From assembly GCA_041749255.1 (NCBI GenBank), contig JBGTBR010000007.1, positions 62,001-126,000 of the forward strand: a stretch of DNA of 64,000 nucleotides, given 5' to 3'. Position numbers and translations under genes: made by a program. Of the stretch, positions 26,501-34,302 are shown in pieces. Each line of letters starts with the position of its first letter. Position 1 is the stretch's first letter. The stretch is from JABDLO01 sp041749255 (GTDB lineage Bacteria; Bacteroidota; Bacteroidia; Chitinophagales; Saprospiraceae). The notes under the pieces are model-generated. The model saw only the letters and a list, made by a program, of their open reading frames with translations. It ran no database searches and had not been told where the DNA came from.

Positions 26501-27242
26501 CCTCCATGAAATACCCCCAGTGTGGGGTATGATTCACTTCTTCCTGGACGAACTGCACAAAATTGTGCCCATCGTAATAGCAGACACCGCCTCTTCCGCC
26601 AAACCATATGTTGCCCTTGCTGTCCTCCAACATAGAGGCGACTCCTTCACTTATCACCAACCCTTCTTCAGTGGTATATTCAAAAATACGCTCTCCGTCA
26701 TAGCGGAGTGCAGCAGCAGCATCGTCCGTTGTGCCAAACCAGATATGCCCCCGGCTGTCTTCCAAAATGGATACAATGGAGGAAGACTTCAGCCCTTGTT
26801 CATCCGACAAATACTGGATGTCGTATATCGCTGCATCCTTCGTGCGGAAGTCTTTAGCAGGGATGGGTCTAACGTGTTTGGCGGGAACTACTTTTCCTTT
26901 GGCGGGCACGGTTTTTGGAAGTGGAACACCGTCCTTTCCCAGGGTAAAGGTTCGCAGGTTATCAGGTACCTGGTTCACTTCGGGCTGCCCTGCAGGATGT
27001 ACATTGGGATGGGCAGGTACTCTTTTCGGTTGGCCATTCAGCGGCACGACCTCTGGCGGCGTGATGCTGTCGGGGTCGACGTACCTGGCTTTGATGGGTG
27101 CTGGTTTTTCACCATGGAAAAACGCTGCGGTTCGGGTGGGGGAGTCTTTTTTTTCAACTACCTGTTGGGGTTGTTGGGTACAGGCTACTATAATGCATAA
27201 CAGCAATAAAAAAGGAGCAAAATTTTTAATCGGCGTATTCAT
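23559..27242 (-). CDS. Propeller-type sensor histidine kinase (lipoprotein signal, no receiver domain)
   Basis: A 1227-residue protein from MNTPIKNFAPFLLLLCIIVAC. An upstream ATG at 27371 would run into the SusD gene and lacks a signal. After a linker it has about twelve two-component-propeller repeats of the DSRGHIWFGT / DGKIFTHFTKEEG type, making two beta propellers, then a Y_Y_Y domain (ISLKLPYDINHLTFHFSADD). One membrane helix follows (WAYVLYGLLIIIGLVKAAQI), then a coiled coil, a HisKA domain with the phospho-acceptor His in GIAHEIQNPLNF (about residue 990) and a HATPase with FQPFFTTKPTGQGTGLGLSL. Unlike classic hybrid HTCS regulators it has no receiver or AraC domain, so its partner response regulator must be elsewhere. 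It follows a SusC/SusD pair and probably senses the same substrate. Confidence 0.88.
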   Translation of the reverse strand: MNTPIKNFAPFLLLLCIIVACTQQPQQVVEKKDSPTRTAAFFHGEKPAPIKARYVDPDSITPPEVVPLNGQPKRVPAHPNVHPAGQPEVNQVPDNLRTFTLGKDGVPLPKTVPAKGKVVPAKHVRPIPAKDFRTKDAAIYDIQYLSDEQGLKSSSIVSILEDSRGHIWFGTTDDAAAALRYDGERIFEYTTEEGLVISEGVASMLEDSKGNIWFGGRGGVCYYDGHNFVQFVQEEVNHTPHWGYFMEDRKGNIWFFNDNLVRYDGENFTIYETEYILANDGIKQESNFSNRAIKEIMEDSRGHIWIATSGNGVLRFDGQHFIQLTREDGLVDNHISNLLEDGQGNIWIGSGVVGTIGKGVSRFTPDTSKPHIISGTTANFDRSHGLSGNRIQEILKDDVGNIWFATYDGGICQFDGKIFTHFTKEEGMSFDAVLGMIKDSQGNLWAGTNGGGISKFNPNGFRHFSQKHGLGQGGIGVGLEDRKGNIWISNFYNGVHKYDGQQFTNFTIENGLLQNFVSNFMEDRDGNIWIVYRDKGASKFDGKYFTHYKTKSLEFYWDIHEDAQGMIWFASGWQGGVSRLDPATGNVTNYKGAKKECIGCGRFLEDSQGDLWFVGSNHVAKLDKEQERIEFVCQVDTVVTDWVDFMIEDMEGNVWFGSPTAITQVKQKGVEIIHNFPRYFKGKELPDVLMVSLVDDRDGNLWVGSGGKGLLVSPDGLEHIGTDELKWLQYGKADGLKNMGFFSGLLDHRNRLWLGSNAYLTLLDLNTFRLPTEAPRNLGLSHIELQQLYIDYTRLSDSTYCNTLPFGEKLDNSFDSVVAFRNYPISLKLPYDINHLTFHFSADDWNAPHQIQYSYKMDGIDDGWSPPNGEAKAEFRNLPHGTFTFQVKAIGVAKKWSEPFYYTFTIRPPWWHTWWAYVLYGLLIIIGLVKAAQIQRKWVREKALAEAQEKELEQAREIEKAYIELKATQNKLIHSEKMASLGELTAGIAHEIQNPLNFVNNFSEVSNEMLEELREGPFMKLPEEEKKEADEIFNDLSQNLEKILHHGKRADGIVKSMLLHSRNSGGSEEPTNINVLADEYLRLAYHGLRAKDKSFNATLITEFDENIIDVSIVPQSMGRVILNLINNAFYAVVEKSREQPNEYQPTVSVITRKVDNGIEIVVKDNGNGIPKKIIDKIFQPFFTTKPTGQGTGLGLSLSYDIVKAHGGEISVNSEEGIGTEFKISLLK

Positions 27243-27339
27243 AAGCTCAATTTTAAAGGAAAAGAGCAGTTTGCTTTTTATTTCTTTCCAAGACTGGGTT
27301 GTTTGGGCCATGAGGAGTATTTGAATTGACTTCATAATG

Positions 27340-28680
27340 CTAATACCCTTCATTCTGCACCAAAGCCCCATTCACATTCATCTCACGTTGAGGGATGGGA
27401 TATACCATTCTAGGGTCATCAAAGGCAATATCGCCAAAGGATTTGCGGTTGCGCTTGGTGTCCCGAAACTGGTGACCCTCAAAGACCAGTTCGAGGAAGC
27501 GTTCGTTTAAAATCGTCTCCAAATCCATGTCAGAAAGAGAAAGCCCAGGCAACCCCGCCCGGTTGCGGATGGTATTAATGTCTTGAAGTGCACCCATTTC
27601 ATCACCAGTTCGGAAGCGACCCTCTGCACGAGTGAGGTACATTTCAGCCAAACGCAAGGTCGTGACGTTACCATCGTTGGTTGAGTTAAATCGCCATTTG
27701 CCGGTGCGGCGGGTGCCGCTTTGTTGGTCGAAATAAAACAGCTTAGCCCGCAGGTCTCCTGTTTCGTATTTTGTCATATGTGTGTTCGTGATACCAATGA
27801 AGCCGCCACCGCCTTCCAGTCGACCAGAATAATAATGGCTGACCCTATTTACACCATCCTGCGGTGTGATCTGAATAGCGAATATGTCTTCTTCACTGTT
27901 GCTCGATTGATTAAAAACCTTTTCTAAATCAGTCAGCAGTTCATATTGGCCGGAGGTGATGACACGGTCGGCTTCGGCGGCAGCGAGGTCAAATTTTTCC
28001 TGCATCAAATAAACCCTTGACAACAATGCGCTGGCTGCATAAGTATTGGCAAACTCTCCATTTTGCTTTGGAAGGTTTGCTACCGCAAACAGCAGATCGT
28101 CGATTAAAAACTGATACACTTTGGCCACTGTATTACGGGGCACTTCGGGGTTTTTCAGGGTTTCTTCCGCGGGCGTGCTGATGATTGGCACCCCTAAATT
28201 TGTTTCAGGATCGCCAAACGTCCACGGCTGAGCAAAAAAGTTGACAAGGTCAAAATAGACCAACCCCCGGAGGAACCGCAACTCCGCTTCTACCATCTGC
28301 TGGTCGGCTTCGTCAAGCACTTCCACCGCAACCAGTATGGTATTGGCCTGGTTGATTGTTTGATAGGAATGAATCCATAAATTTTGTACCGGGAGATTGT
28401 TCGTGAATATGCTTTTGTCAAGGATTTGGTTTAGCTCCAATGAGAAGGAAGTCCAGAAAAGGTTTTCCGTATCGGCAAAGAGTTCTGAATTTAAAATAAC
28501 GTCCCCGGAGAAAGTTGGCAAATTTGACAAGAGGTCATATGTACCTATGAGCGCCGTTTTAACACCTAGTGTATCAGATAAAGCAACGTTGGTAGAAATG
28601 GCCTGTTGCGGCTCGATGTTGAGGCTATCGTTGCAGGCAGAGGTGAGGAGGAGGGTTAGGAGAAAAGCTAAATTTTTCAT
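27340..28680 (-). CDS. SusD/RagB-family outer membrane lipoprotein
   Basis: A 446-residue lipoprotein (MKNLAFLLTLLLTSAC, Cys at residue 16) with the SusD helix-rich fold: ELRFLRGLVYFDLVNFFAQP, ASALLSRVYLMQEKFDLAA and LYFDQQSGTRRTGKWRF, ending in INTIRNRAGLPG and ERFLELVFEGHQFRDTKR. SusD proteins cap the paired SusC pore and bind glycans or peptides at the cell surface. The gene follows SusC after 27 bases. No glycosidase is adjacent, so the substrate cannot be inferred. Confidence 0.92.
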   Translation of the reverse strand: MKNLAFLLTLLLTSACNDSLNIEPQQAISTNVALSDTLGVKTALIGTYDLLSNLPTFSGDVILNSELFADTENLFWTSFSLELNQILDKSIFTNNLPVQNLWIHSYQTINQANTILVAVEVLDEADQQMVEAELRFLRGLVYFDLVNFFAQPWTFGDPETNLGVPIISTPAEETLKNPEVPRNTVAKVYQFLIDDLLFAVANLPKQNGEFANTYAASALLSRVYLMQEKFDLAAAEADRVITSGQYELLTDLEKVFNQSSNSEEDIFAIQITPQDGVNRVSHYYSGRLEGGGGFIGITNTHMTKYETGDLRAKLFYFDQQSGTRRTGKWRFNSTNDGNVTTLRLAEMYLTRAEGRFRTGDEMGALQDINTIRNRAGLPGLSLSDMDLETILNERFLELVFEGHQFRDTKRNRKSFGDIAFDDPRMVYPIPQREMNVNGALVQNEGY

Positions 28681-28707
28681 AAAAGAGAATTGTGGCTTTG
28701 GTTGTGA

Positions 28708-31700
28708 TTAAAATCCTGCTTTGACACCAAACACAAACGTCTTCGCCTGCGGCGGCGTAAAGGCATTCGTGCCGGAAATGAGATCCCCATTTGCCAGCAA
28801 ATCGTTGACATCGGAATTCACTTCGGGATCACCGCTTTTATAATTGGTGAACGTCATCAGGTTTTGGCCGGTGAAATAGAAAGCCATTTGTCGAAGACCC
28901 AATTTATCCACCCATTGGGTTGGCAATTGATAGCTCAAGCTTAGGTTTTTCAACCTCAGGTAAGAAGCATCCTCGATGAAGCGTGATGAGTTGAAAGAGG
29001 GTTCCAGGAAGCGCAACTGTGGAATGTTCGTTTGGTCTCCAGGTTGCTGCCATCGGTCGAGCATGCGGATGTCCTGGTTGTCGAACCAACCGAAACCATC
29101 CATCTGAAACCGACCCATAGCATTGTAACCCTCATTACCATACACACCCTGAAACAACACCCGTAGTTCCAACCCTTTCCAAGAAAAAGTATTTCCGATG
29201 CCATAGATGAAATCAGGATTGGGGTCACCGACGACCACTCCCTGGGCTTTACTGAGGTCGTTAGTTGTTCCACGATCTAACTGCCCGTTTTCAAGTTTGG
29301 TGTTCAGGTAATATAGAGCATCGCCAGTGGCCTGGTCTACGCCCGCAAATTCGGGTGCGAAAAATACGCCGACTGCGTGGCCTTCCATCACCCGGCTGAT
29401 GCTTATGCTCAACAGGTCAATGTCAATGGCCTGGCCTTGTAAATCGGTGACGGTGTTGGTGTTTGTCGAAAAATTCAGATCCGTTTTCCATTTAAAAGCA
29501 CCCGTCAGGTTGTGGGAGTTGAGAACCAGTTCCACACCTTCGTTTTTCATTTTGCCCAAGTTTCTTAATTGGGTGGCAAAGCCCGTCGTAGCAGGGATAT
29601 TGACCCGCAGGAGCAGGTCGTCCGTGTTTTTCACATAATAATCAATTTGGCCGGAAATGCGATCGTCGAGGAGCCCGAAATCTACCCCCACATTCACCTG
29701 GGTGGTCTTTTCCCATTTCAGGTCGGGGTTCGGGATTTGTGTTTGCACTATACCCGTGTTGTTACCATAACGAGAACCTTCAAACAGGCCGAGGGAAGCG
29801 AAATGGGCGGAGGGTGTATTGCCTGTCAGTCCCCAACTTCCCCGCAGTTTGAGGTAACTGATGTTTTTATTTTTATTGAAAAATGGCTCTTCTGAAACCA
29901 CCCAGCCAACCGAGGCCGCCGGAAAAAAACCATATCGGCTGTCCTTGCCAAAACGGGAATCGCCATCTATCCGCGAAGAAAGGGACAAGAGATATTTTCT
30001 GTCCAGGTTATAATGCAGGCGACCAAAATAGGAGAGTACGCTGAAATCCGTTTTGTCTTCAGTCCACCCAAATATTTCACCCGCACTCGAAAGGTTTTGA
30101 AAATCATCATTGGGAAAATTCCGACCGCCTAAGAATAATCTTTCCTCGTGGTGTTCCTCATAGCTCATGCCCAATGTTGCCTCCAATTTTTGTCTATTTC
30201 CTTGCAAGCCATAGGTGGCGTAAGTATTGGTGGAATAATGCACCACATCACTGACCCCTGAGAACTTAAGGCCATTCGGTTCGCCTGTATTGCCTTCCAC
30301 TTTGGAATTGAAAAACCGCTCGGAGTCGTGGTGGAAATTGTCCAGCCCGAAGTCGGTGTGCAATGTCAGGTTTTGGATGGGTCGCCAGTTCAGGAAGACA
30401 TTGCCCAGCGTTCGCAAATTAATTGTTTCAAAATCCACATTGTCTATATATGACAGGGCGTGGAAGTAAATTGTGTTTGTAAAAATTTCATTCGGATTGT
30501 TGGGGTCGTACAATGGCTGCACGGGACTTTGGGCAATCAACTGCCCTGGTGAGGCAAAATCAATGTCAATGGGCACTTCTTGCAACATCGTCCGCGACAG
30601 GCTCATGTTCATGCCTAAGTCCAGATGGTCATTGACCTGGTGTGAGAGGTTCATACGGCCGCTCAGGCGTTGAAAGTCATTTAAAATGATGATGGGCGTC
30701 TGGTCACTGTAGCCACCAGAGAGGTAAAATTTCGTTTTGTCGTTGCCGCCCGACACGCTGAGTTGCACCTGCTTTTGCCCGGCGTCGGGGTTGTACATCA
30801 GGTTTTCCCAGTTGGTGTCGTTGTCGTCCCGCCAGCCTTCGAGATTGTCGTCCTTCCATTTCTCTGCAGAACGACCAAAGACCAATCCGTTTTCATTGGC
30901 CACATTGGCAAATGCCTCATCCCAGAGTTCGAGATATTGGGTCGCATTGAGCCATTTCCGTTTGATGGTAGGCCTGCTCCACCCGGTGTTCATGTCCAGT
31001 TCCACCCGTGTTGTTTGTGCTTTGCCTTTTTTGGTCGTGATGATGACCACCCCGTTCGATGCCCTGGACCCATAAATGGCCGCCGCAGAGGCATCTTTTA
31101 AAATGTCAATGGATTCGATGTCGTTGAAATTGAGGTCTGCCATGGGGTTCAACCGTGCGTTGTTTAAACTGACCTGGTCCCGAGAATTGATGACCATTCC
31201 GTCCACCACGTACAAGGGCTGAACGCTGGCATTGATGGACGCTGTGCCCCTGATGCGCACATCAATGTTATAACCTACTTTGCCGCTTTCATTGGTAACG
31301 AACACACCTGCTGCCCGACCCTGCATGAGCGATTCGAGGCTGTTGACGGGCGTGCTTTCAATGTCTTCATTTTTGATTCTGGATACATTGCCCGTCATTT
31401 CGGAACGTACCTGTGTACCGTAGCCAACTACGATTACCTCGTTCAATACCGTAGCAGAAGGTGATAAATAGATTGTTGCATTTTGACACTCCTCAATGGG
31501 CAATTCTCTCGATTGATAACCTATGTAGGAAAAAATCAGAGCAGTTGCATTTTCTGGAAGGGACAGCGAAAAGGAACCTTCAATATCAGAGATAGTGCCA
31601 ATATGTCCGAACCCTTTTACACTAATACTTACACCAATCATAGGCACATTATCACCTTTGTCAAGAATAATCCCTGAAGCGGTTTGCTGTGAAAATAGGA

Positions 31701-31743
31701 ATTGGTGAGCCAGGCAACAAATGAATATAAGGAGAGATTTCAT
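28708..31743 (-). CDS. SusC/RagA-family TonB-linked outer membrane protein
   Basis: A 1011-residue TonB-dependent transporter with a signal peptide (MKSLLIFICCLAHQFLFS). A carboxypeptidase-like domain comes first (ASGIILDKGDNVPMIGVSIS). The plug domain follows: VGYGTQVRSEMTGNVSRIKN, SLESLMQGRAAGVFVTNESG, ASINASVQPLYVVDGMV and SIDILKDASAAAIYGSRASN. The rest is a 22-strand barrel ending in a terminal aromatic-type strand (AKTFVFGVKAGF). It imports a bound ligand with energy from TonB and works with the adjacent SusD. It is the first gene of the three-gene unit. Confidence 0.93.
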   Translation of the reverse strand: MKSLLIFICCLAHQFLFSQQTASGIILDKGDNVPMIGVSISVKGFGHIGTISDIEGSFSLSLPENATALIFSYIGYQSRELPIEECQNATIYLSPSATVLNEVIVVGYGTQVRSEMTGNVSRIKNEDIESTPVNSLESLMQGRAAGVFVTNESGKVGYNIDVRIRGTASINASVQPLYVVDGMVINSRDQVSLNNARLNPMADLNFNDIESIDILKDASAAAIYGSRASNGVVIITTKKGKAQTTRVELDMNTGWSRPTIKRKWLNATQYLELWDEAFANVANENGLVFGRSAEKWKDDNLEGWRDDNDTNWENLMYNPDAGQKQVQLSVSGGNDKTKFYLSGGYSDQTPIIILNDFQRLSGRMNLSHQVNDHLDLGMNMSLSRTMLQEVPIDIDFASPGQLIAQSPVQPLYDPNNPNEIFTNTIYFHALSYIDNVDFETINLRTLGNVFLNWRPIQNLTLHTDFGLDNFHHDSERFFNSKVEGNTGEPNGLKFSGVSDVVHYSTNTYATYGLQGNRQKLEATLGMSYEEHHEERLFLGGRNFPNDDFQNLSSAGEIFGWTEDKTDFSVLSYFGRLHYNLDRKYLLSLSSRIDGDSRFGKDSRYGFFPAASVGWVVSEEPFFNKNKNISYLKLRGSWGLTGNTPSAHFASLGLFEGSRYGNNTGIVQTQIPNPDLKWEKTTQVNVGVDFGLLDDRISGQIDYYVKNTDDLLLRVNIPATTGFATQLRNLGKMKNEGVELVLNSHNLTGAFKWKTDLNFSTNTNTVTDLQGQAIDIDLLSISISRVMEGHAVGVFFAPEFAGVDQATGDALYYLNTKLENGQLDRGTTNDLSKAQGVVVGDPNPDFIYGIGNTFSWKGLELRVLFQGVYGNEGYNAMGRFQMDGFGWFDNQDIRMLDRWQQPGDQTNIPQLRFLEPSFNSSRFIEDASYLRLKNLSLSYQLPTQWVDKLGLRQMAFYFTGQNLMTFTNYKSGDPEVNSDVNDLLANGDLISGTNAFTPPQAKTFVFGVKAGF

Positions 31744-32115
31744 ATTCAGTGTTTTAGTATTTTAACAAACTTTCGTCTTGCAAAATAACCTATTTTCTAT
31801 TGGGTGTATACCAAAATGTAGAAAATTTCATTAGTTTGAATAACTAAAACCAGACGCATGGATGAAAAATAATTCTCAACTCCATCCTAAAAGCTTAATT
31901 GAAGTAATCACAGAGTGTATATACCACAAATTAAAATTAATTCACTTTTTTTCCGAAATGATCATTTCAAATATATGTCTCAATGAAGCAGGAAACTTGA
32001 CCATCAAAATTCGCCATATTTTTCTATTGGAATACTTGTAAAAAAATAGTACATAAACCCTTGTAAATCATTATTTTTAACCTGAGTCGTTGTTTGCACA
32101 ATATGCCCTTATGTT
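31744..32115. other. Intergenic region upstream of SusC and the toxin-antitoxin patch
   Basis: This 372-base AT-rich region is divergent between SusC (minus) and the gene at 32116 (plus). On the minus strand a TTATTTTGC box lies about 40 bases upstream of the SusC start and resembles the Bacteroidota -7 element, but the match is weak. No gene was seen. Confidence 0.35.
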
Positions 32116-32445
32116 ATGACTAAAAAAGAAATATTATACCACCGTTTAAAGGAATTGAGAGCTTTTTGGAATTATGACGATGCTCCAATTATGCCGGATA
32201 CTGTCCTCATTGAAGCGGCTCTTCGTTGGGGAGATGTAGAAGAAATACAAATGACTTTTGATTTGTTTTCGGCTGATAACATTAAAAAAGTATGGATAGA
32301 ACAGATGTTGCCGGATGAACGTATCTATCCGCATAACTTTTACCTTGCAGCTATTTTTTTCGACATAGAAGACCCGGAATCATTTATTCTACCCCTTCAA
32401 AAAAAATATAGTCGGTATGAACGGCTTAGACAACTTACTTCCTGA
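32116..32445 (+). CDS. DUF6922/AbiEi-like antitoxin of a nucleotidyltransferase pair
   Basis: A 109-residue protein (MTKKEILYHRLKELRAFWNY...). The N-terminal pattern RLKELRAFWNYDDAPIMPDT, with LIEAALRWGDVEEIQMTFDL, matches small proteins encoded directly before AbiEii-type nucleotidyltransferases. The next gene starts inside its last codons (29-base overlap) and encodes exactly such a nucleotidyltransferase N-terminus. The toxin is truncated, so this is probably an orphaned antitoxin. Confidence 0.65.
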   Translation: MTKKEILYHRLKELRAFWNYDDAPIMPDTVLIEAALRWGDVEEIQMTFDLFSADNIKKVWIEQMLPDERIYPHNFYLAAIFFDIEDPESFILPLQKKYSRYERLRQLTS

Positions 32446-32623
32446 TACAAAGCAGGTATTACTTCATTTAGCTGCGATGCCCTTATTTCAAAATTTCACC
32501 TTTGTAGGAGGATCTGCACTGGCTGTTTATTTGGGGCACAGACTTAGTGAGGATATCGATTTATTTACCTGGGAAAAAGAATTTATACCCTTGCCAACGA
32601 TGATGAAATTATACAGTGAATGA
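32417..32623 (+). pseudogene. Truncated AbiEii-type nucleotidyltransferase
   Basis: The 68-residue frame gives NFTFVGGSALAVYLGHRLSE, then DIDLFTW, the GG-(S/T)...D-x-D nucleotidyltransferase active site of AbiEii toxins. It then ends at a stop at 32621-32623. The family normally has more than 200 residues. The C-terminal two thirds are missing, and the next 100 bases show no continuation in any frame. Confidence 0.75.
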
Positions 32624-32729
32624 CACCTGAATAAGACGAAAAGGATAATAGATGGAATGACAATGATTAAATAAAAGCAATGATAAACTGAGGAGAGAAT
32701 GGTTTGTTTTATAGTTAAATGTATACATA

Positions 32730-33008
32730 ATGCCAACACTGCATATTAGAAATCTTCCGAAAAAACTTTATGAACAATTAATCCTATTGGCAAAAAGTTC
32801 AGGACGAAGTCTGACCCAGGAGGCCATCGTACAATTAGAAAAAGGAATAGAAGTGTCTTTAAGTGAACGAATCATCCTTAAAAATAAAACCTTGCAAAAA
32901 ATGTTGGACAAAACAGGCAAAGAGGGATTGTTTAATAGCGATCTGGCTATAAAATGGATCAGGAAATATAGAGATATGTCTTTAGTTATTATGATGCTTT
33001 GTATCTGA
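32730..33008 (+). CDS. Ribbon-helix-helix antitoxin (FitA/VapB-like) with a foreign tail
   Basis: A 92-residue frame. Residues 1-40 (MPTLHIRNLPKKLYEQLILL, then AKSSGRSLTQEAIVQLEKGI) are a FitA-type ribbon-helix-helix antitoxin. The last ten residues (SLVIMMLCI) come from reading into PIN-toxin sequence in the wrong frame. A deletion has therefore fused the antitoxin gene to the 3' end of its toxin gene (see 32978-33112). DNA binding may be intact, but the toxin is gone. Confidence 0.65.
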   Translation: MPTLHIRNLPKKLYEQLILLAKSSGRSLTQEAIVQLEKGIEVSLSERIILKNKTLQKMLDKTGKEGLFNSDLAIKWIRKYRDMSLVIMMLCI

Positions 33009-33112
33009 AAACCGTGTTAACACAGATTGCCAAATTTCTGATTACGGACAAAAAGCTTGCAAAAATTGCAAAGCAATTCAATTGCATGTACGAGACCCAT
33101 TCATCGCCGTAA
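32978..33112 (+). pseudogene. C-terminal remnant of a PIN-domain toxin (VapC-like)
   Basis: In a frame different from the upstream antitoxin, this reads VFSYYDALYLKTVLTQIAKF and then LITDKKLAKIAKQFNC before a TAA at 33110-33112. SYYDALYLA...LITDKKL is the last conserved block of PIN-domain RNases, with an active-site Asp in YYDA. The first two thirds are missing. Together with 32730-33008 it is the scar of a VapBC pair. Confidence 0.7.
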
Positions 33113-33209
33113 TATTCGCAAAAAAGGGATGTTGTAGCTTACCGAATAGACTTTATTAGTGAAGTTTTTCAGATACTGAGTGTGATGTTTAATATATTAT
33201 TCAAAAAAT

Positions 33210-33237
33210 GCTTATTGAAAATGCTCTTTCAATAAGC
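33210..33237. repeat. Perfect inverted repeat
   Basis: GCTTATTGAAA (33210-33220) and TTTCAATAAGC (33227-33237) are separated by ATGCTC. The hairpin lacks a following T-run, so it is not a standard terminator. A part of it (GCTTATTGA) recurs near 33271. Confidence 0.5.
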
Positions 33238-33381
33238 GAACATTCTATATATGTGTTCTTATGAAAAGAGTGCTTATTGATATTTTGGTTTTACAAAAAG
33301 AGTATTTTACTATTCTTTCGAATCAAAGGGGAGTGCAGATAGACCCTTCATTGGAATAACTTTTAGGGATAGGTTTTTAAC

Positions 33382-34170
33382 CTCAACCTTAACCTCAACC
33401 TAATTTTAGCTCGTAGCAAAAAATGCTTTTAGCCTTTAGCAGTTAGCTTTTGGCAGAACGCGCGTAGCGCAAATGACAATAAATGACGGCGCAGCCAAAT
33501 GACGCGAAGCAAATGGCATCCTCACTTCCTCACATTCTCTTCTGACTTTCAGACTTTAGACTTTCAGACTTTCAGACCTTCTGACCGTTTACCGTTCACA
33601 GCTCACTGTTCACTGTTCACCGTTCTTTCGACCTGCCGAAGGCGAAAACCTTAGCCTCATTTTAGCTCGTAGCTCGTAGTTGGTAGCTCGTAGCAAAAAA
33701 AAGCTTTTAGCCTTTAGCAGTTAACTTTTGGCAGAACGCACAAAGCGCAAATGACGCGAAGCATATGGCATCCTCACTTCCTCACATTCTTTTCTGACTT
33801 TCAGACCTTCTGACCGTTTACCGCTCACAGCTCACTGTTCACCGTTCTTTCGACCTGCCGAAGGCGAAAACCCTAGCCTCAACCTCAATTTAGCTCGTAG
33901 CAAAAAATGCTTTTTAGCCTTTAGCAGTTAGCTTTTGGCAAGCAGTAGTGGACAGAGCAGACAATAGGTAAACTGTACCCTCATAAAAAAATTACGCGCG
34001 TAGCGCAAATGACAATAAATGACAGCGAAGCGAAATGACGCGAAGCAAATGATGCGCAGCCAAATGACGCGAAGCAAATGACATCTCACCTCCTCACCTC
34101 CTCACCTCCTCACCTCCTCACTCCCTCACCTCCCTATCCTTATCCTGCCGAAGGCGTAAACCTGTCTGCG
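33382..34170. repeat. Three degenerate tandem repeat units, about 220-300 bases each
   Basis: Three units start near 33382, 33651 and 33871. Each contains, in order, TTTAGCTCGTAG, GCTTTTAGCCTTTAGCAGTT, a GCGCAAATGACGCGAAGCAA-type block and CCTGCCGAAGGCG; the first two also share TTCTGACCGTTTACCG. The third unit is expanded by CTCACCTCCT tandem repeats (34083-34130). There is no coding potential. It separates the toxin remnants from cas6. A related fragment lies at 61130-61200. The rest of 33113-34302 holds no gene. Confidence 0.75.
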
Positions 34171-34302
34171 CCGAGGTCACGGCAGGCAGACCTTAACCTT
34201 TACCTCAACCTCAAAAATCGACTGTGCAAAATGATTGCACCCTTGCTATTTACATTTGCAACTTTCCAAAAAGCATGAAAAGCAGAAAATTTGGATAAAA
34301 AA

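Noticed and set aside
26391..27324. Long open frames opposite the histidine kinase
   Set aside because: They are antisense shadows of the propeller repeats and have no signal or domain of their own.
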